Shown here: positions 28,807-37,591 of the stretch, in pieces
Position numbering within the stretch: the first letter of the stretch is position 1
Layout: every line of letters starts with the position of its first letter
Assembly (NCBI RefSeq): GCF_000691145.1
Contig: NZ_ASJC01000001.1
Coordinates: 620,001 to 684,000, forward strand
Length of the DNA stretch: 64,000 nucleotides
DNA from: Bacillus altitudinis 41KF2b
GTDB lineage: Bacteria > Bacillota > Bacilli > Bacillales > Bacillaceae
Reading direction: 5' to 3'
The notes under the pieces: model-generated
Databases searched by the model: none
Seen by the model: the letters and a program-made list of their open reading frames with translations, nothing else
Told to the model about the DNA's origin: nothing
Program-made: the position numbers and the translations under genes

Positions 28807-29955
28807 ATGGCACACAAAATACCATCTTCCGAAGTAGGTGTAAAAATCAATCAATGGTACACACATATTTGCAAATTTGAAGTCGATCAGGCAAACGATA
28901 TGAAGCGCCTTGTTGAAGAAGACATTCATGAGATGGAAGAAGATCAAGATTTATTACTCTATTATTCTCTCATGGATTTTCGCCATCAAATGATGCTTCA
29001 GCACTTAACGCCAGTCCATGCAGGGAATGAATCGCTTCAAGCGGTTTCTTTTCCAAAAGAAATTGAAGAGGCAGAAGATGAGATGACGGGTTTATTGGGC
29101 TATTACTTTCATTTTTTCCATGGAATGTATGCATTTATCCAGCACCGGTATATCGAAGCCATTTCCTATTATAAGCATGCGGAACATCAGCTGATCTTAG
29201 TGACAGATGAGATCGAAAAAGCGGAATTTTATTATAAAATTGCTGAAGTATACTATCATATGAAACAAACCTATTTTTCTATGCATTATGCGAAAAAAGC
29301 GAGAGACATCTATAAGAAACATCAGCTTTATGGAAAAAGAAGCATTCAATGCGATTTTGTGATGGCAGGTAATTGGATTGATGTAAGTCAGCATCAAAAA
29401 GCGCTCCCTTATTTAGAAAAAGCTTTAAAAGTGTGTGAAGCAATGGAAAGAAAAGAATGCACATCTTATTTTAAGGCGATGGCCCTCAATAACTTAGGAA
29501 CTTGTCATTATAGTATGGGAACCTACCATACAGCGACTGTCTTCTTTGAACAAGCCATTTCACTTTATCAAAAAGATCAAGCTGCAATGATGATCAAATC
29601 ATTGTTTTCACTGGCTCTTACTTGTTTTAAACTCGAAGATATGGAGCGAGCGAGTGAGGCTATAAAGGAAGGCATGAATCAGGCCTCTATATTGGGAGAT
29701 GAAATTTATCAATTGAAATTCCAATTTTTACAGGCACTCTATATAGAAACAGACAGCTGGGAACAATTGAGGTCAGCCCTTTTGGGACTACGAAACAAAA
29801 AAATGTTTGCTGATTTAGAGGAATTGGCACTTGATGCGGCTAATTATTATAAGGAACGCGACATGTACAAGGAATCTTCCACTTTTTTTGAAATTGTGAT
29901 CGAAGCGCGTACGCACATTCAAAAAGGAGATGAGATGTATGAGAACGAAGCATAA
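28807..29955 (+). CDS. Rap-family regulator (copy 1) without an evident Phr
   Basis: A 382-residue Rap protein. ATG 28807 aligns with family starts and lies after a GGGGCTGAAG stretch. The N-terminal three-helix bundle shows INQWYTHICKFEVDQAN and EEDQDLLLYYSLMDFRH. Gln47 is present, the residue that RapH inserts into the Spo0F active site, so phosphatase activity is likely. TPR repeats fill residues ~95-370. Rap proteins dephosphorylate Spo0F or bind ComA/DegU, and most are inhibited by a Phr peptide. No signal-peptide-bearing phr follows; only an 18-codon coupled frame is seen. It ends at a terminator shared with aprX. Confidence 0.9.
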   Translation: MAHKIPSSEVGVKINQWYTHICKFEVDQANDMKRLVEEDIHEMEEDQDLLLYYSLMDFRHQMMLQHLTPVHAGNESLQAVSFPKEIEEAEDEMTGLLGYYFHFFHGMYAFIQHRYIEAISYYKHAEHQLILVTDEIEKAEFYYKIAEVYYHMKQTYFSMHYAKKARDIYKKHQLYGKRSIQCDFVMAGNWIDVSQHQKALPYLEKALKVCEAMERKECTSYFKAMALNNLGTCHYSMGTYHTATVFFEQAISLYQKDQAAMMIKSLFSLALTCFKLEDMERASEAIKEGMNQASILGDEIYQLKFQFLQALYIETDSWEQLRSALLGLRNKKMFADLEELALDAANYYKERDMYKESSTFFEIVIEARTHIQKGDEMYENEA

Positions 29956-29995
29956 CATGTCAGCTGCTCAAGTAGAAGAAAGACTTCACACATAA
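29939..29995 (+). CDS. 18-codon frame overlapping the rap 3' end
   Basis: ATG 29939 lies 9 nt after AAAAAGGAG, which is placed inside the end of rap exactly where a phr gene is normally coupled. The product (MRTKHNMSAAQVEERLHT) lacks a hydrophobic signal segment, so it is not a normal Phr. It may be a remnant or chance. Confidence 0.25.
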   Translation: MRTKHNMSAAQVEERLHT

Positions 29996-30012
29996 AAACA
30001 GATAAAACAACA

Positions 30013-30045
30013 CCCTTTACGAAAAACGTAAAGGGCTTTTTTATT
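30013..30045. terminator. Bidirectional terminator between rap and aprX
   Basis: CCCTTTACG and CGTAAAGGG flank AAAAA, with TTTTTTATT on the plus side and an A-rich stretch before it that gives T-richness on the minus side. It separates convergent genes. Confidence 0.88.
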
Positions 30046-31370
30046 TATTCTTGGATTGCTTTTTCTGCGTCGATGGCACCTGCTCCGTAAATCATTGGAT
30101 CCTCTCCAGACCACTTGCTTGTATTTTCTTTTAATAAAGTTTTGACTTCATCAGGAGTTAAATCTGATGAATGCTCTAATAATAGTGCGCAGATACCGGC
30201 ACAAATGGGTGTCGCCATCGAAGTGCCAGATAATGTCGTATAAACATCATCGACTCTGCTTGATTTATCTAGTTTATCTAGGAATGATCTTGGTGATCTA
30301 AGAGAGACGATATTGACTCCTGGTGCGAGGAGGTCGGGCTTTGTTTCACCATAGACCGTTGGACCTCTGCTCGAAAATGGTGCCACGACATCGTCACTTG
30401 ATTCGGGCGTATTTCGATCATCATAGGCTCCGACTGTAATGACTTTTTGACTCACGGCAGGGCTGGCGATCGTTTGACTGTTAGGGCCGGAGTTCCCAGC
30501 AGCAACGCATACGACAATCCCTTGATCCCAAGCCGCATTGACAGCGCGCACCATCGGATCGTCTTGTTCGTCATCATAACGCTGCGCATCGCCGCCAAGT
30601 GACATACTGATAATGTGAATTGGGTCGTCAGGATGGTCTTCGTTGAACTGTATGCACCATTCAACACCTTCTATAATAGTAGAAAGTGATCCAGCTCCTT
30701 GTTTATTTAACACTTTCACCCCAATGATATTGGCTTTTGGAGCAGGACCTTTGTATAAGCCACCTGAAGCAGCTCCGTCTCCAGCCACATCCCCAGCGCA
30801 ATGCGTTCCATGACCGTTATCATCATAAGGTTTCGTTTTTTGTTTGACTAAATCTACAAAGTCGCGAATTCTTCCTTCTAAGTCCTGATGTGGGTATACG
30901 CCCGTGTCAACGACCGCCACCGTAATGCCTTCGCCAGTTAAGGTCATGCCATTTCGAACGACTTCATCCGCATGACTTGATTGTGTCGCCACATCCAGCA
31001 GTGCATGTACCTGTCTGTCTAAATATATTTTGCGAATATGCTCCCCATTCGCTAAGAGTTCCTCTAAAGCAGCAGGGGTAAGATCAGCTGCGCAGCAGTC
31101 AATGTGTGAAAAATGTTTTTTGATGTTTGTTTTTCTGCTTTTTTTCAATAGCTGCTTTGTGCTTTGAATACCTGCTTCGACTGCATCTTCTTTAAATTCA
31201 ATGATGACCCGAAGCTTCTTGCTCTTCTTTAACCTACCTTCAAAAAAACGATGAAGAAAACAAGGTGTCCACTTAAAAGGCTTATAGAGGTGAAGGACGG
31301 TCTCTCTTAAAGGTTGATCCAATTTACTAGCATGTGTTCTGACCATTTGTACCATGGAAAATCCAAACAT
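30045..31370 (-). CDS. aprX: Intracellular subtilisin-like serine protease AprX
   Basis: A 441-residue S8 peptidase, within one residue of the B. subtilis AprX length. The catalytic triad is visible: Asp in VAVVDTGVYPHQDL, His in NGHGTHCAGDVAG and Ser in GTSMATPICAG, with oxyanion Asn in AAGNSGPN. It has no signal peptide, and the ~100-residue N-terminal part resembles an inhibitor/propeptide domain. AprX is a late stationary-phase cytoplasmic protease. GGAGGG precedes the ATG at 31370. In B. subtilis aprX is also in the mutL-ymaD vicinity. Confidence 0.95.
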   Translation of the reverse strand: MFGFSMVQMVRTHASKLDQPLRETVLHLYKPFKWTPCFLHRFFEGRLKKSKKLRVIIEFKEDAVEAGIQSTKQLLKKSRKTNIKKHFSHIDCCAADLTPAALEELLANGEHIRKIYLDRQVHALLDVATQSSHADEVVRNGMTLTGEGITVAVVDTGVYPHQDLEGRIRDFVDLVKQKTKPYDDNGHGTHCAGDVAGDGAASGGLYKGPAPKANIIGVKVLNKQGAGSLSTIIEGVEWCIQFNEDHPDDPIHIISMSLGGDAQRYDDEQDDPMVRAVNAAWDQGIVVCVAAGNSGPNSQTIASPAVSQKVITVGAYDDRNTPESSDDVVAPFSSRGPTVYGETKPDLLAPGVNIVSLRSPRSFLDKLDKSSRVDDVYTTLSGTSMATPICAGICALLLEHSSDLTPDEVKTLLKENTSKWSGEDPMIYGAGAIDAEKAIQE

Positions 31371-31954
31371 GTGATGCCCTCCATTCTAGCTATCAATTCT
31401 CGTACACTCTTACGTTATGAACATGACAGCATCTTCGTTCGGATTCTTGTCCCTTCTTTTGTTCATATTGGCGTCTGACTCATTTCATCCAAAAAGAAAA
31501 AGCGTTTACATTTTGTAAAATAATAGAAAAAGGTGGAAATCATATCAAAACTGCCGATGATAGGTGGGAGAGTTCTTCTTAGAGAACCAGTAAAACAGAG
31601 GATTCTGCAGAAAAAAGGGGGTTCTAGACAGGGTCAATGCTCATACAAATGTGATTCATTCCAGATGAAAAAAACCAAATCCGCATAAAAAAAAGACGAA
31701 TTAAAGAAAACAGACTGGGTAGGACTAGGTCATTTTAAACATAACTTCATTTGTTTGTCATACTATTCTAACTCTGTTTTCAATCAGGAAAGGCGTTTCT
31801 GTGTATATAAATGCAATTATCTTATTTTTGAGGAATCTCATGATCTAGAGTGTTATGATCAAATTTGAAGAGAAAATGTGGAAAAAATGAAAAGAAATGA
31901 TGATTCAATATTAATCATAGAAACGGCTTAGAAATCTGTTAAAGGAGAACGGGA
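31371..31954. other. 584-bp intergenic region between divergent aprX and PGA-hydrolase copy 2
   Basis: This region should contain the divergent promoters. I see no supported gene: a 33-codon plus-strand frame at 31416 (MNMTASSFGFL start) lacks a ribosome-binding site. The sequence is AT-rich with several A-tracts and no strong hairpin. Confidence 0.5.
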
Positions 31955-32689
31955 ATGAAGAAGTTTTTTGCTTTGCTTCTCCTGCTTGTCATCGGATGGG
32001 GCGTTTATTATACCATGCAAGCACAGGAACATGATGAGCCAGTGTCATCAGGTGGAGAAGACGAAAGCGGTTCAAATGATATGTATCGCAATTTTAAAGA
32101 ACTGGAAGAGAATGAATCAACAGATCATTATCAAATCACATCCAATCCAGTGCCCGGCAGCCGTCTTCTAGTGATGTCGCCTCATGGCGGGAGAATCGAA
32201 GGCGGCGTTAGTGAGATTGTCCATTTTTTTGATAACGATTTTTCTACGTACTTATTTGAAGGTTTTAGAGAAAATGCATCAGAACTTCATATTACAAGTA
32301 CAAACTTCGATGAACCAATCGGAGTCGCACAGGCAAAAGCACATGATTATGTATTAGCTGTTCATGGATATAAAGGGGAGCCGGGAATTGACCACACCCT
32401 TGTTGGCGGAACAGACTATGACCGTGCTGAAAAAATTGTGAACTCATTAGAGCGCAACGGTTTTTCTGCTGAACTTGCAGTTGCACACGCAACCCTAAGC
32501 GGAACGAGCAATCATAATATTAATAATCTTACAAAAACAGGGCAAAGTGTACAGCTTGAGATTAGTAGAAGTCAACGGGAAGCGTTATTTGACAGTTTCG
32601 ATTTTCGGCAGCGATCGAGTACAAAAAACGAGACGTTCTACCGATATGTCAGGGCGATTCGAACGGTGCTGGATGAAGAATATACGTAA
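31955..32689 (+). CDS. Poly-gamma-glutamate hydrolase family protein, membrane-anchored (copy 2)
   Basis: A 244-residue paralogue of the protein at 27892. The ATG follows AAAGGAGAACGG. The N-terminal hydrophobic helix (residues ~3-20) is followed by an acidic linker. The catalytic region contains VMSPHGGRIEGGVSE, HITSTNFDEP, AVHGYK, TLVGGTD, SGTSNHNINN and VQLEISRSQRE, in the same order as copy 1. A predicted zinc amidohydrolase acting on gamma-glutamyl polymers outside the membrane is the family-based inference; activity and substrate are unproven here. Confidence 0.82.
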   Translation: MKKFFALLLLLVIGWGVYYTMQAQEHDEPVSSGGEDESGSNDMYRNFKELEENESTDHYQITSNPVPGSRLLVMSPHGGRIEGGVSEIVHFFDNDFSTYLFEGFRENASELHITSTNFDEPIGVAQAKAHDYVLAVHGYKGEPGIDHTLVGGTDYDRAEKIVNSLERNGFSAELAVAHATLSGTSNHNINNLTKTGQSVQLEISRSQREALFDSFDFRQRSSTKNETFYRYVRAIRTVLDEEYT

Positions 32690-32765
32690 GGATGGTGCAC
32701 ATCTTAAGACAGCAAGGTGAATTCTTGTTACACTATAAAAAGTGATAACAAAAGGAGAGACAGAT

Positions 32766-33215
32766 ATGGCGCGTCATCATTTTCATCTTCAGGCAAGCTG
32801 GCCTGGTCTGCGTAACGATGTGGGGACAATCGAATGTGCACAGTTAAAGACGGAGATTTCCATTCCAAAAGAAATGGATGGACCGGGTATTGGAACAAAT
32901 CCAGATGAGATGCTCCTAGGTGCAGCGGCCACATGTTATATCATTACACTTGCAGCCATGATGGAGCGGAGTCAATTAGAGAAAGAGGATCTATCGATGA
33001 GCTCTGAGGCAGTTGTCGATGTGACAAACGGTGTGTTTACATATGAGAAAATCATTCACCGTCCTGTCATCATTCTCAAAGAGTCTGCTACTGCACAGGA
33101 CATAGAACGAGCTCGTAAGCTTGCACATAAAGCTGAAAGCTCATGTATGATCTCTAGAGCTGTGCAAGGGAATGTCCATATTTCTTTAGAAGAAACCATC
33201 AAAGCGGGTCATTAA
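32766..33215 (+). CDS. ymaD: OsmC/Ohr-like peroxiredoxin YmaD
   Basis: A 149-residue OsmC-family protein with AAAGGAGAG before ATG 32766. The two redox cysteines are in AAATCYIITLA and AESSCMISRA, as expected for thiol peroxidases that reduce organic hydroperoxides. Length and neighbourhood (next to convergent ebrBA) match B. subtilis YmaD. Confidence 0.9.
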   Translation: MARHHFHLQASWPGLRNDVGTIECAQLKTEISIPKEMDGPGIGTNPDEMLLGAAATCYIITLAAMMERSQLEKEDLSMSSEAVVDVTNGVFTYEKIIHRPVIILKESATAQDIERARKLAHKAESSCMISRAVQGNVHISLEETIKAGH

Positions 33216-33221
33216 GACAAA

Positions 33222-33264
33222 AAAGTCATTTTCTCTTGATTAATGGAGAAAATGACTTTTTTTA
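33222..33264. terminator. Bidirectional terminator between ymaD and ebrB
   Basis: AAAAGTCATTTTCTC and GAGAAAATGACTTTTTT form a long stem between the two convergent stop codons. Confidence 0.93.
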
Positions 33265-33630
33265 TGACGTCCATTCGGTTTGATCGAATGGTTCTTTCTT
33301 TTCTTCCTTTTGTTTTTTGGATTGATTTAAGACAATGACGCCGCATATGACAAGTGCAAGACCAATGAATCCTTTCATATGAATGGTTTCGTTAAATAGT
33401 ACGAGGCCCACAAGAGCAGTAAGTGCTGTACCGACCCCAGACCAAGTGGCATATGCAGATGACAGCTCAATTGTTTTGAGTGCCAAACTGAGAAAGGTAA
33501 AGGCGCACCCAAATCCGATCAGGACCCCCATACTCGGCAGCACCTGTGTAAAACCTTGCGAAAGCTTCAGCATCGTACTGCCAAAAACCTCTGTCAAAAT
33601 GGCTCCTGTTAAATAAAGCATTCCTTTCAT
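33262..33630 (-). CDS. ebrB: Small multidrug resistance subunit EbrB
   Basis: A 122-residue four-helix SMR protein. The essential membrane Glu is in ILTEVFGSTMLKLSQGF, and the substrate-site ATWSGVGTALTA motif is present. It has a longer, Lys/Glu-rich cytoplasmic tail than EbrA, as in B. subtilis. EbrA and EbrB work as a heterodimer exporting cationic dyes such as ethidium. AAAGGATGTG precedes the ATG, and ebrA ends 15 bp upstream. Confidence 0.93.
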   Translation of the reverse strand: MKGMLYLTGAILTEVFGSTMLKLSQGFTQVLPSMGVLIGFGCAFTFLSLALKTIELSSAYATWSGVGTALTALVGLVLFNETIHMKGFIGLALVICGVIVLNQSKKQKEEKKEPFDQTEWTS

Positions 33631-33645
33631 ATCACTTCACATCCT

Positions 33646-33963
33646 TTAAGACATATTTAATAGTACGACCCCTGAAACAAGCATTGCCATTCCAATAAGT
33701 GCTTGACGGTTCAAGGTTTCTTTGAAAAAGAGCACGCCAAAAAAAGCCGTGAGGACGGTACCTACCCCAGACCATGTGGCGTAAGACATGCTAAGTGGAA
33801 TGATATTAAGGGTCAATGACAGCATGTAAAAAGCAAGTGTATAGCCAGCGACAACGACAGCGCTAGGTTTAAAGCGTGTGAAACCATTTGATAGTTTCAG
33901 CATCGCTGCCCCAATCGCTTCTGAAAAAATGGCGATAGCCAAAAAAAGATATCCGAGGATCAT
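33646..33963 (-). CDS. ebrA: Small multidrug resistance subunit EbrA
   Basis: A 105-residue SMR partner of EbrB. Three tandem ATGs (33969, 33966, 33963) follow GGAGGG; the third has the best spacing and gives the B. subtilis length. The key Glu is in IFSEAIGAAMLKLSNGF, and YATWSGVGTVLTAF is conserved. The tetR stop overlaps this start region, so translation is coupled to the regulator. Confidence 0.93.
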   Translation of the reverse strand: MILGYLFLAIAIFSEAIGAAMLKLSNGFTRFKPSAVVVAGYTLAFYMLSLTLNIIPLSMSYATWSGVGTVLTAFFGVLFFKETLNRQALIGMAMLVSGVVLLNMS

Positions 33964-33965
33964 CA

Positions 33966-34508
33966 TCATCCCTCCTCTAAAATGTGTAAAATCCGATGAA
34001 GTAAAAGGGTTTTTTCCTCTCGATTCAATGGTTCAAGCTGAAACATTTCTGAAAACCATATGCCATCACAGGCAAGACGGATCAATTGGCTAAGTGCAGG
34101 GTCATTGATTTCCTCGGCTGCTTTTTCTTTAAATTCCGCATAAAAATGACGCCAAGGATTTAATAACGCTTCATCAAATGACATGGTTGCCAGCATACTT
34201 GTACATAGCTGTGTGGTGTTTTGTCTATCAAGATCATTTAATGTGGCCAATATATAGGCACGTACATAGGGCGCCTTTTCGTTTTTGTATGTTTCCTGAT
34301 ACGTGTCAAGCTGCTGACGAAAAGAGGCAACCGCATGCTCATTCATTTGCTGGATCAGGTCTTCCTTGCTTGAAAAATGATACAGTAGCCCAGCTTTGGT
34401 CATATTTGCATGTTCTGCCACCTGCTGAAGGGTGAGCTGACTCAATCCTTCTTTTAGAATGGTGTGAGCTGCTGCCTCAAAAATTTGTTCTTTTTTCGTT
34501 TTAGACAT
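33966..34508 (-). CDS. TetR-family repressor of ebrAB
   Basis: A 180-residue TetR protein. The N-terminal HTH is visible (LTLQQVAEHANMTKAGLLYHFSSKEDLI, here as VAEHANMTKAGLLYHF). The C-terminal helical ligand-binding domain is variable. It is the first gene of tetR-ebrA-ebrB and lies just downstream of a palindromic operator. By analogy with QacR it probably represses the operon until a cationic drug binds. Confidence 0.9.
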   Translation of the reverse strand: MSKTKKEQIFEAAAHTILKEGLSQLTLQQVAEHANMTKAGLLYHFSSKEDLIQQMNEHAVASFRQQLDTYQETYKNEKAPYVRAYILATLNDLDRQNTTQLCTSMLATMSFDEALLNPWRHFYAEFKEKAAEEINDPALSQLIRLACDGIWFSEMFQLEPLNREEKTLLLHRILHILEEG

Positions 34509-34520
34509 AAAAAAAACACC

Positions 34521-34548
34521 TACTTTACTGAACGGTCGGTAAAGTAAA
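34521..34548 (-). promoter_or_regulatory. TetR-type operator of the tetR-ebrAB operon
   Basis: TACTTTAC (34521-34528) and GTAAAGTA (34539-34546) are perfect inverted repeats around TGAACGGTCG, giving a 26-bp palindrome with two mismatched pairs. It starts 13 bp upstream of the tetR start codon. Confidence 0.8.
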
Positions 34549-34620
34549 TGTTAACCTATGAAAAACAAACGTGTCAATCGATTCATTTTATAAGAGGATG
34601 TTTTCACTAAATCGTCATAT

Positions 34621-34860
34621 TTAATAATAAGGGTATGGTCCATATGGCGGTGGATAAGGATAACCATAGCCATATCCTGGAGCAAGAAGCGACCCAGCTA
34701 GAAGCCCTCCAGCAAAACCACCTAAAAATGGCGGTCCAAAAAATCCAGGTCTCCCATAGCCAAAACCAGGGCGCCCAAAACCAAACCCAGGTCTTCCAAA
34801 ACCAAATCCAAAAGGTCTTCTCATCTCATCTTGAACAAACGGTGCGTCAAAATAATTCAT
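34621..34860 (-). CDS. ymaG: Inner spore coat protein YmaG-like, Gly/Pro/Phe/Tyr-rich
   Basis: A 79-residue protein with repeated GFGRPGF units in the middle, a hydrophobic GGFAGGLLAGSLLAPG stretch and a PYPPPYGPYPYY end. This is the composition of YmaG, an inner coat protein, and the position between ebrA and ymaF is the B. subtilis one. AAAGGAGTC precedes the ATG. Confidence 0.85.
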   Translation of the reverse strand: MNYFDAPFVQDEMRRPFGFGFGRPGFGFGRPGFGYGRPGFFGPPFLGGFAGGLLAGSLLAPGYGYGYPYPPPYGPYPYY

Positions 34861-34964
34861 AAAAAAAGACTCCTTTCACATAAAATCACTGTAACTGACA
34901 TCAGTGTATTCGAGTGGCCCACTTGTGTTTGGGTGAATGCCTAAAATAAGGAGGAATGTAAAAA

Positions 34965-35366
34965 ATGGGCCTGTATCCGTCTGATTGGGCTAAATGTCCA
35001 CCTCATGCTCATGCTTATAAAGCGCGAACGGATGTAACCGAAGAACATTATCATTTAATAGAAGGTATTTCTCAGCCTGTGAATGGAAGCAGTACCGACA
35101 GACATACTCATTATTACCGGGGGATCACGTCATTTGAAAGAGGGCATTTTCATAGATATTATGGCGTCACTGGACCTGCTATCCCAAGAGTGGACGGGAC
35201 GCACTACCATGAAATTGAGGAAGTCACGTTTTCTGCCTATACCGATTCTGTCCCGATTCCATACGGGGGAGTCGTTTACAGTCCAGATGAAGAAAGGCCA
35301 ACGCATAAGCACCGTTTAAAAGGAAAGACATATGAAGTGGTCGGGAATGAACCACTTGGCTGGTGA
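34965..35366 (+). CDS. ymaF: YmaF family protein
   Basis: A 133-residue His-rich protein. HAHAYKARTDVTEEHYH, DRHTHYY, GHFHRYYGVTG and DGTHYHEIEE form spaced HxH repeats that look like a small cupin-like or metal-binding beta fold. The function is unknown. It lies just before miaA as in B. subtilis; TAAGGAGG precedes its ATG. Confidence 0.9.
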   Translation: MGLYPSDWAKCPPHAHAYKARTDVTEEHYHLIEGISQPVNGSSTDRHTHYYRGITSFERGHFHRYYGVTGPAIPRVDGTHYHEIEEVTFSAYTDSVPIPYGGVVYSPDEERPTHKHRLKGKTYEVVGNEPLGW

Positions 35367-35434
35367 CGGGAGGATATAGGAGAGAAAGAGAAGTTATGCT
35401 ATACTGTAGGCAGTTTGTAAAAGAGAGTGATGTT

Positions 35435-36385
35435 ATGAAAAAACAACCAGTGATTGTATTAGTAGGTCCGACGGCTGTCGGAAAAACAAAGCTGAGCATT
35501 GATATAGCGAAAGCATTTAATGGAGAAATTATCAGCGGGGACTCCATGCAGATCTATAAAGGGATGGATATTGGCACAGCGAAAATCACCCCTGAAGAAA
35601 TGAATGGCGTACCGCACCATTTAATCGATATTAAACAACCGGATGAATCGTTTTCTACAGCTGAATTTCAGCAGCTTGTCCGCTTAAAAATCAAAGAGAT
35701 TGCTGCGAGAGGGAAAACGCCCATGATTGTTGGTGGAACTGGGCTATATATTCAGTCTGTTTTATATGATTACACGTTTACTGATGAGAAAAGTGATCCT
35801 GCTTTTAGAGAAGAGATGACGCTGTTTAAGCAGCAGCATGGACCGATCAAGCTGTATGAAAAGCTAAAAGAAGCCGATCCTGACGCTGCAAAAGCGATTC
35901 ATCCGAATAACGTCCGCCGCGTGATCAGGGCGCTTGAAATCATCCATACAACAGGTCAGAAAATGTCTGATATGCAAAACGGGCATCAAGAAGTTCCTCT
36001 GTATGACACTGCCTTCATTGGGCTGAAAATGGACCGAGAGCTTTTGTACGAGCGCATTCATCAAAGAATTGATATGATGTTAGATGAAGGCTTAATTGAA
36101 GAAGTGAGCGCACTTTATCAATCTGGTTTGAAAGATTGTCAGTCTGTTCAAGCGATTGGTTATAAAGAGTTGTATGCCTATTTTCAAGGCAACTGCTCAC
36201 TTGATGAAGCCATCCAGCAATTAAAACAAAATTCCCGCAGATATGCGAAGCGTCAGTTTACGTGGTTCCGTAATAAAATGGATGTCACCTGGTTTGATAT
36301 GACACCACCTTGCCACTTTTCGGACAAAAAAGAGGAAATTTTCGCATATATAGCAGGAAAGCTTGGACTTAAAGCGAAACTGTAG
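35435..36385 (+). CDS. miaA: tRNA dimethylallyltransferase MiaA
   Basis: A 316-residue enzyme adding the dimethylallyl group to A37 of UNN-reading tRNAs. ATG 35435 is the start that gives the family N-terminus. The P-loop GPTAVGKTK is at residues ~11-19, with [16 protein letters not shown], the DDLI-type region [13 protein letters not shown] and the tRNA-binding AIGYKEL following. Its product is the substrate of MiaB. It is followed after 25 bp by hfq, a widely conserved pair. Confidence 0.96.
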   Translation: MKKQPVIVLVGPTAVGKTKLSIDIAKAFNGEIISGDSMQIYKGMDIGTAKITPEEMNGVPHHLIDIKQPDESFSTAEFQQLVRLKIKEIAARGKTPMIVGGTGLYIQSVLYDYTFTDEKSDPAFREEMTLFKQQHGPIKLYEKLKEADPDAAKAIHPNNVRRVIRALEIIHTTGQKMSDMQNGHQEVPLYDTAFIGLKMDRELLYERIHQRIDMMLDEGLIEEVSALYQSGLKDCQSVQAIGYKELYAYFQGNCSLDEAIQQLKQNSRRYAKRQFTWFRNKMDVTWFDMTPPCHFSDKKEEIFAYIAGKLGLKAKL

Positions 36386-36410
36386 TTATCAGAATCAAGG
36401 AGGACGAAAC

Positions 36411-36632
36411 ATGAAACCGATTAATATTCAGGACCAATTTTTGAATCAGATCCGCAAAGACAATACATTTGTCACAGTATTTTTACTGAATGGCTTTCAG
36501 CTTCGCGGTCAAGTAAAGGGATTTGACAATTTCACGGTGCTGCTTGAGACAGAAGGGAAGCAGCAGCTTATTTATAAACATGCGATTTCAACATTTGCAC
36601 CTCAAAAAAATGTAAATCTTGAATTAGAATAA
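36411..36632 (+). CDS. hfq: RNA chaperone Hfq
   Basis: A 73-residue Sm-fold protein, the B. subtilis length, beginning after AAGGAGGACG. The Sm1 region ([22 protein letters not shown], here as [13 protein letters not shown]) and Sm2 (YKHAISTF) are clear. It forms hexamers that bind sRNA and poly(A/G)-rich RNA. Confidence 0.97.
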   Translation: MKPINIQDQFLNQIRKDNTFVTVFLLNGFQLRGQVKGFDNFTVLLETEGKQQLIYKHAISTFAPQKNVNLELE

Positions 36633-36647
36633 ACACCCGTTTTCACC

Positions 36648-36722
36648 AATAGCCCCATGCAGCTGCGAATAAACCGGCCGAAACCCGCTACGTTTTTTGT
36701 CAGTGCAGAGGGGCTATTTTGC
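36648..36722 (+). terminator. Extended hairpin after hfq
   Basis: AATAGCCCC at 36648 and GGGGCTATTTT ending at 36720 can form the base of a long stem-loop with ~50 nt between, followed by T-rich sequence. It is likely the hfq terminator, though the large loop is unusual. Confidence 0.5.
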
Positions 36723-36793
36723 ATGCCATGAAACTTTTCTGTCCAAGTTGCGTATAAATCCTTATTGGACATTTAAAAGGTGAGGGGATTTAT

Positions 36794-37126
36794 ATGGAAA
36801 ATGCAGAGCTTGAATTAAGAAGGATTAGAGTGATCCTTCTTTTGATTGGAATCGTTGTCTTATTTGGATCATGCGCCATCTCGAACATCGAAACGAGACA
36901 AGAAAGTTGGCATAACCATTCTGGTGAGCATGATGGGAGCCATGTTGATGGTCTTTTACCATCATCTGTTGCGCTAAAAAATAATCACATTGCTGTTGTA
37001 AAAGATGATGAAGTACATGTATACCGGTTTGATGAAAAAGAAGGAGAGCTGACGCTCATTACGACAAAATACATAGATGAATGGGATGAAGATGATGGTG
37101 ATAGTGAAGACTTTGATGAAGAGTAA
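36794..37126 (+). CDS. ymzC: YmzC-like membrane or secreted protein
   Basis: A 110-residue protein with an N-terminal amphipathic start, a hydrophobic segment ending LFGSCAIS (weak lipobox-like Cys) and an acidic C-terminus. The N-terminal ELRRIR motif and the location between hfq and ymzA match B. subtilis YmzC. The function is unknown. Confidence 0.8.
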   Translation: MENAELELRRIRVILLLIGIVVLFGSCAISNIETRQESWHNHSGEHDGSHVDGLLPSSVALKNNHIAVVKDDEVHVYRFDEKEGELTLITTKYIDEWDEDDGDSEDFDEE

Positions 37127-37205
37127 GCACGTAAATTTACAAATGAATGTGAAGTCGCTACACTATAAACATGCATCAGACATCTAGACAGAAAAGGATG
37201 AGTTC

Positions 37206-37418
37206 ATGACACACAAAATTAAAATTAATCATTGGGAACAAACTTGTGAAGATGACTCCTGTTTCGAATATGGAACAAGTGTTTCTGTAAACGGGAAAGA
37301 GTTAGTAAGAGAAGCCTCGATCGTCTCTGCGCTTGAAGCGGTGCTGAAAGAATTAGGTGTTGAAGTGGAAATAACAGAAGTGTCAGAAGATTTACAGTGC
37401 GATGCCTACAAAAAATAA
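37206..37418 (+). CDS. ymzA: YmzA family small protein
   Basis: A 70-residue soluble acidic protein, the expected neighbour upstream of nrdI. It has a short beta pattern (KIKINHWEQTCEDDSCFEYG) with two Cys and no recognised domain. The ATG follows AAAAGGATGAG. Confidence 0.8.
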   Translation: MTHKIKINHWEQTCEDDSCFEYGTSVSVNGKELVREASIVSALEAVLKELGVEVEITEVSEDLQCDAYKK

Positions 37419-37591
37419 AACAAAAAGTCTAGTCTACTAAGCGATTTTTTTTCGTGTTATGATAGATTTCGGTTTCAGTTGAATAGGGAGTAGGGCAGTC
37501 TATTTTTAGAACCTGCTCTGCTCTATTTATTTGAACGTACGAGTTCGGCTATGAATGTTCGGCCGGGTTGGTTGATTTTTTTCGTTTCGAG

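Noticed and set aside
31416..31517. A 33-codon frame (MNMTASSFGFL) divergent from aprX
   Set aside because: No ribosome-binding site, no conservation evidence, and it overlaps the probable aprX promoter region.
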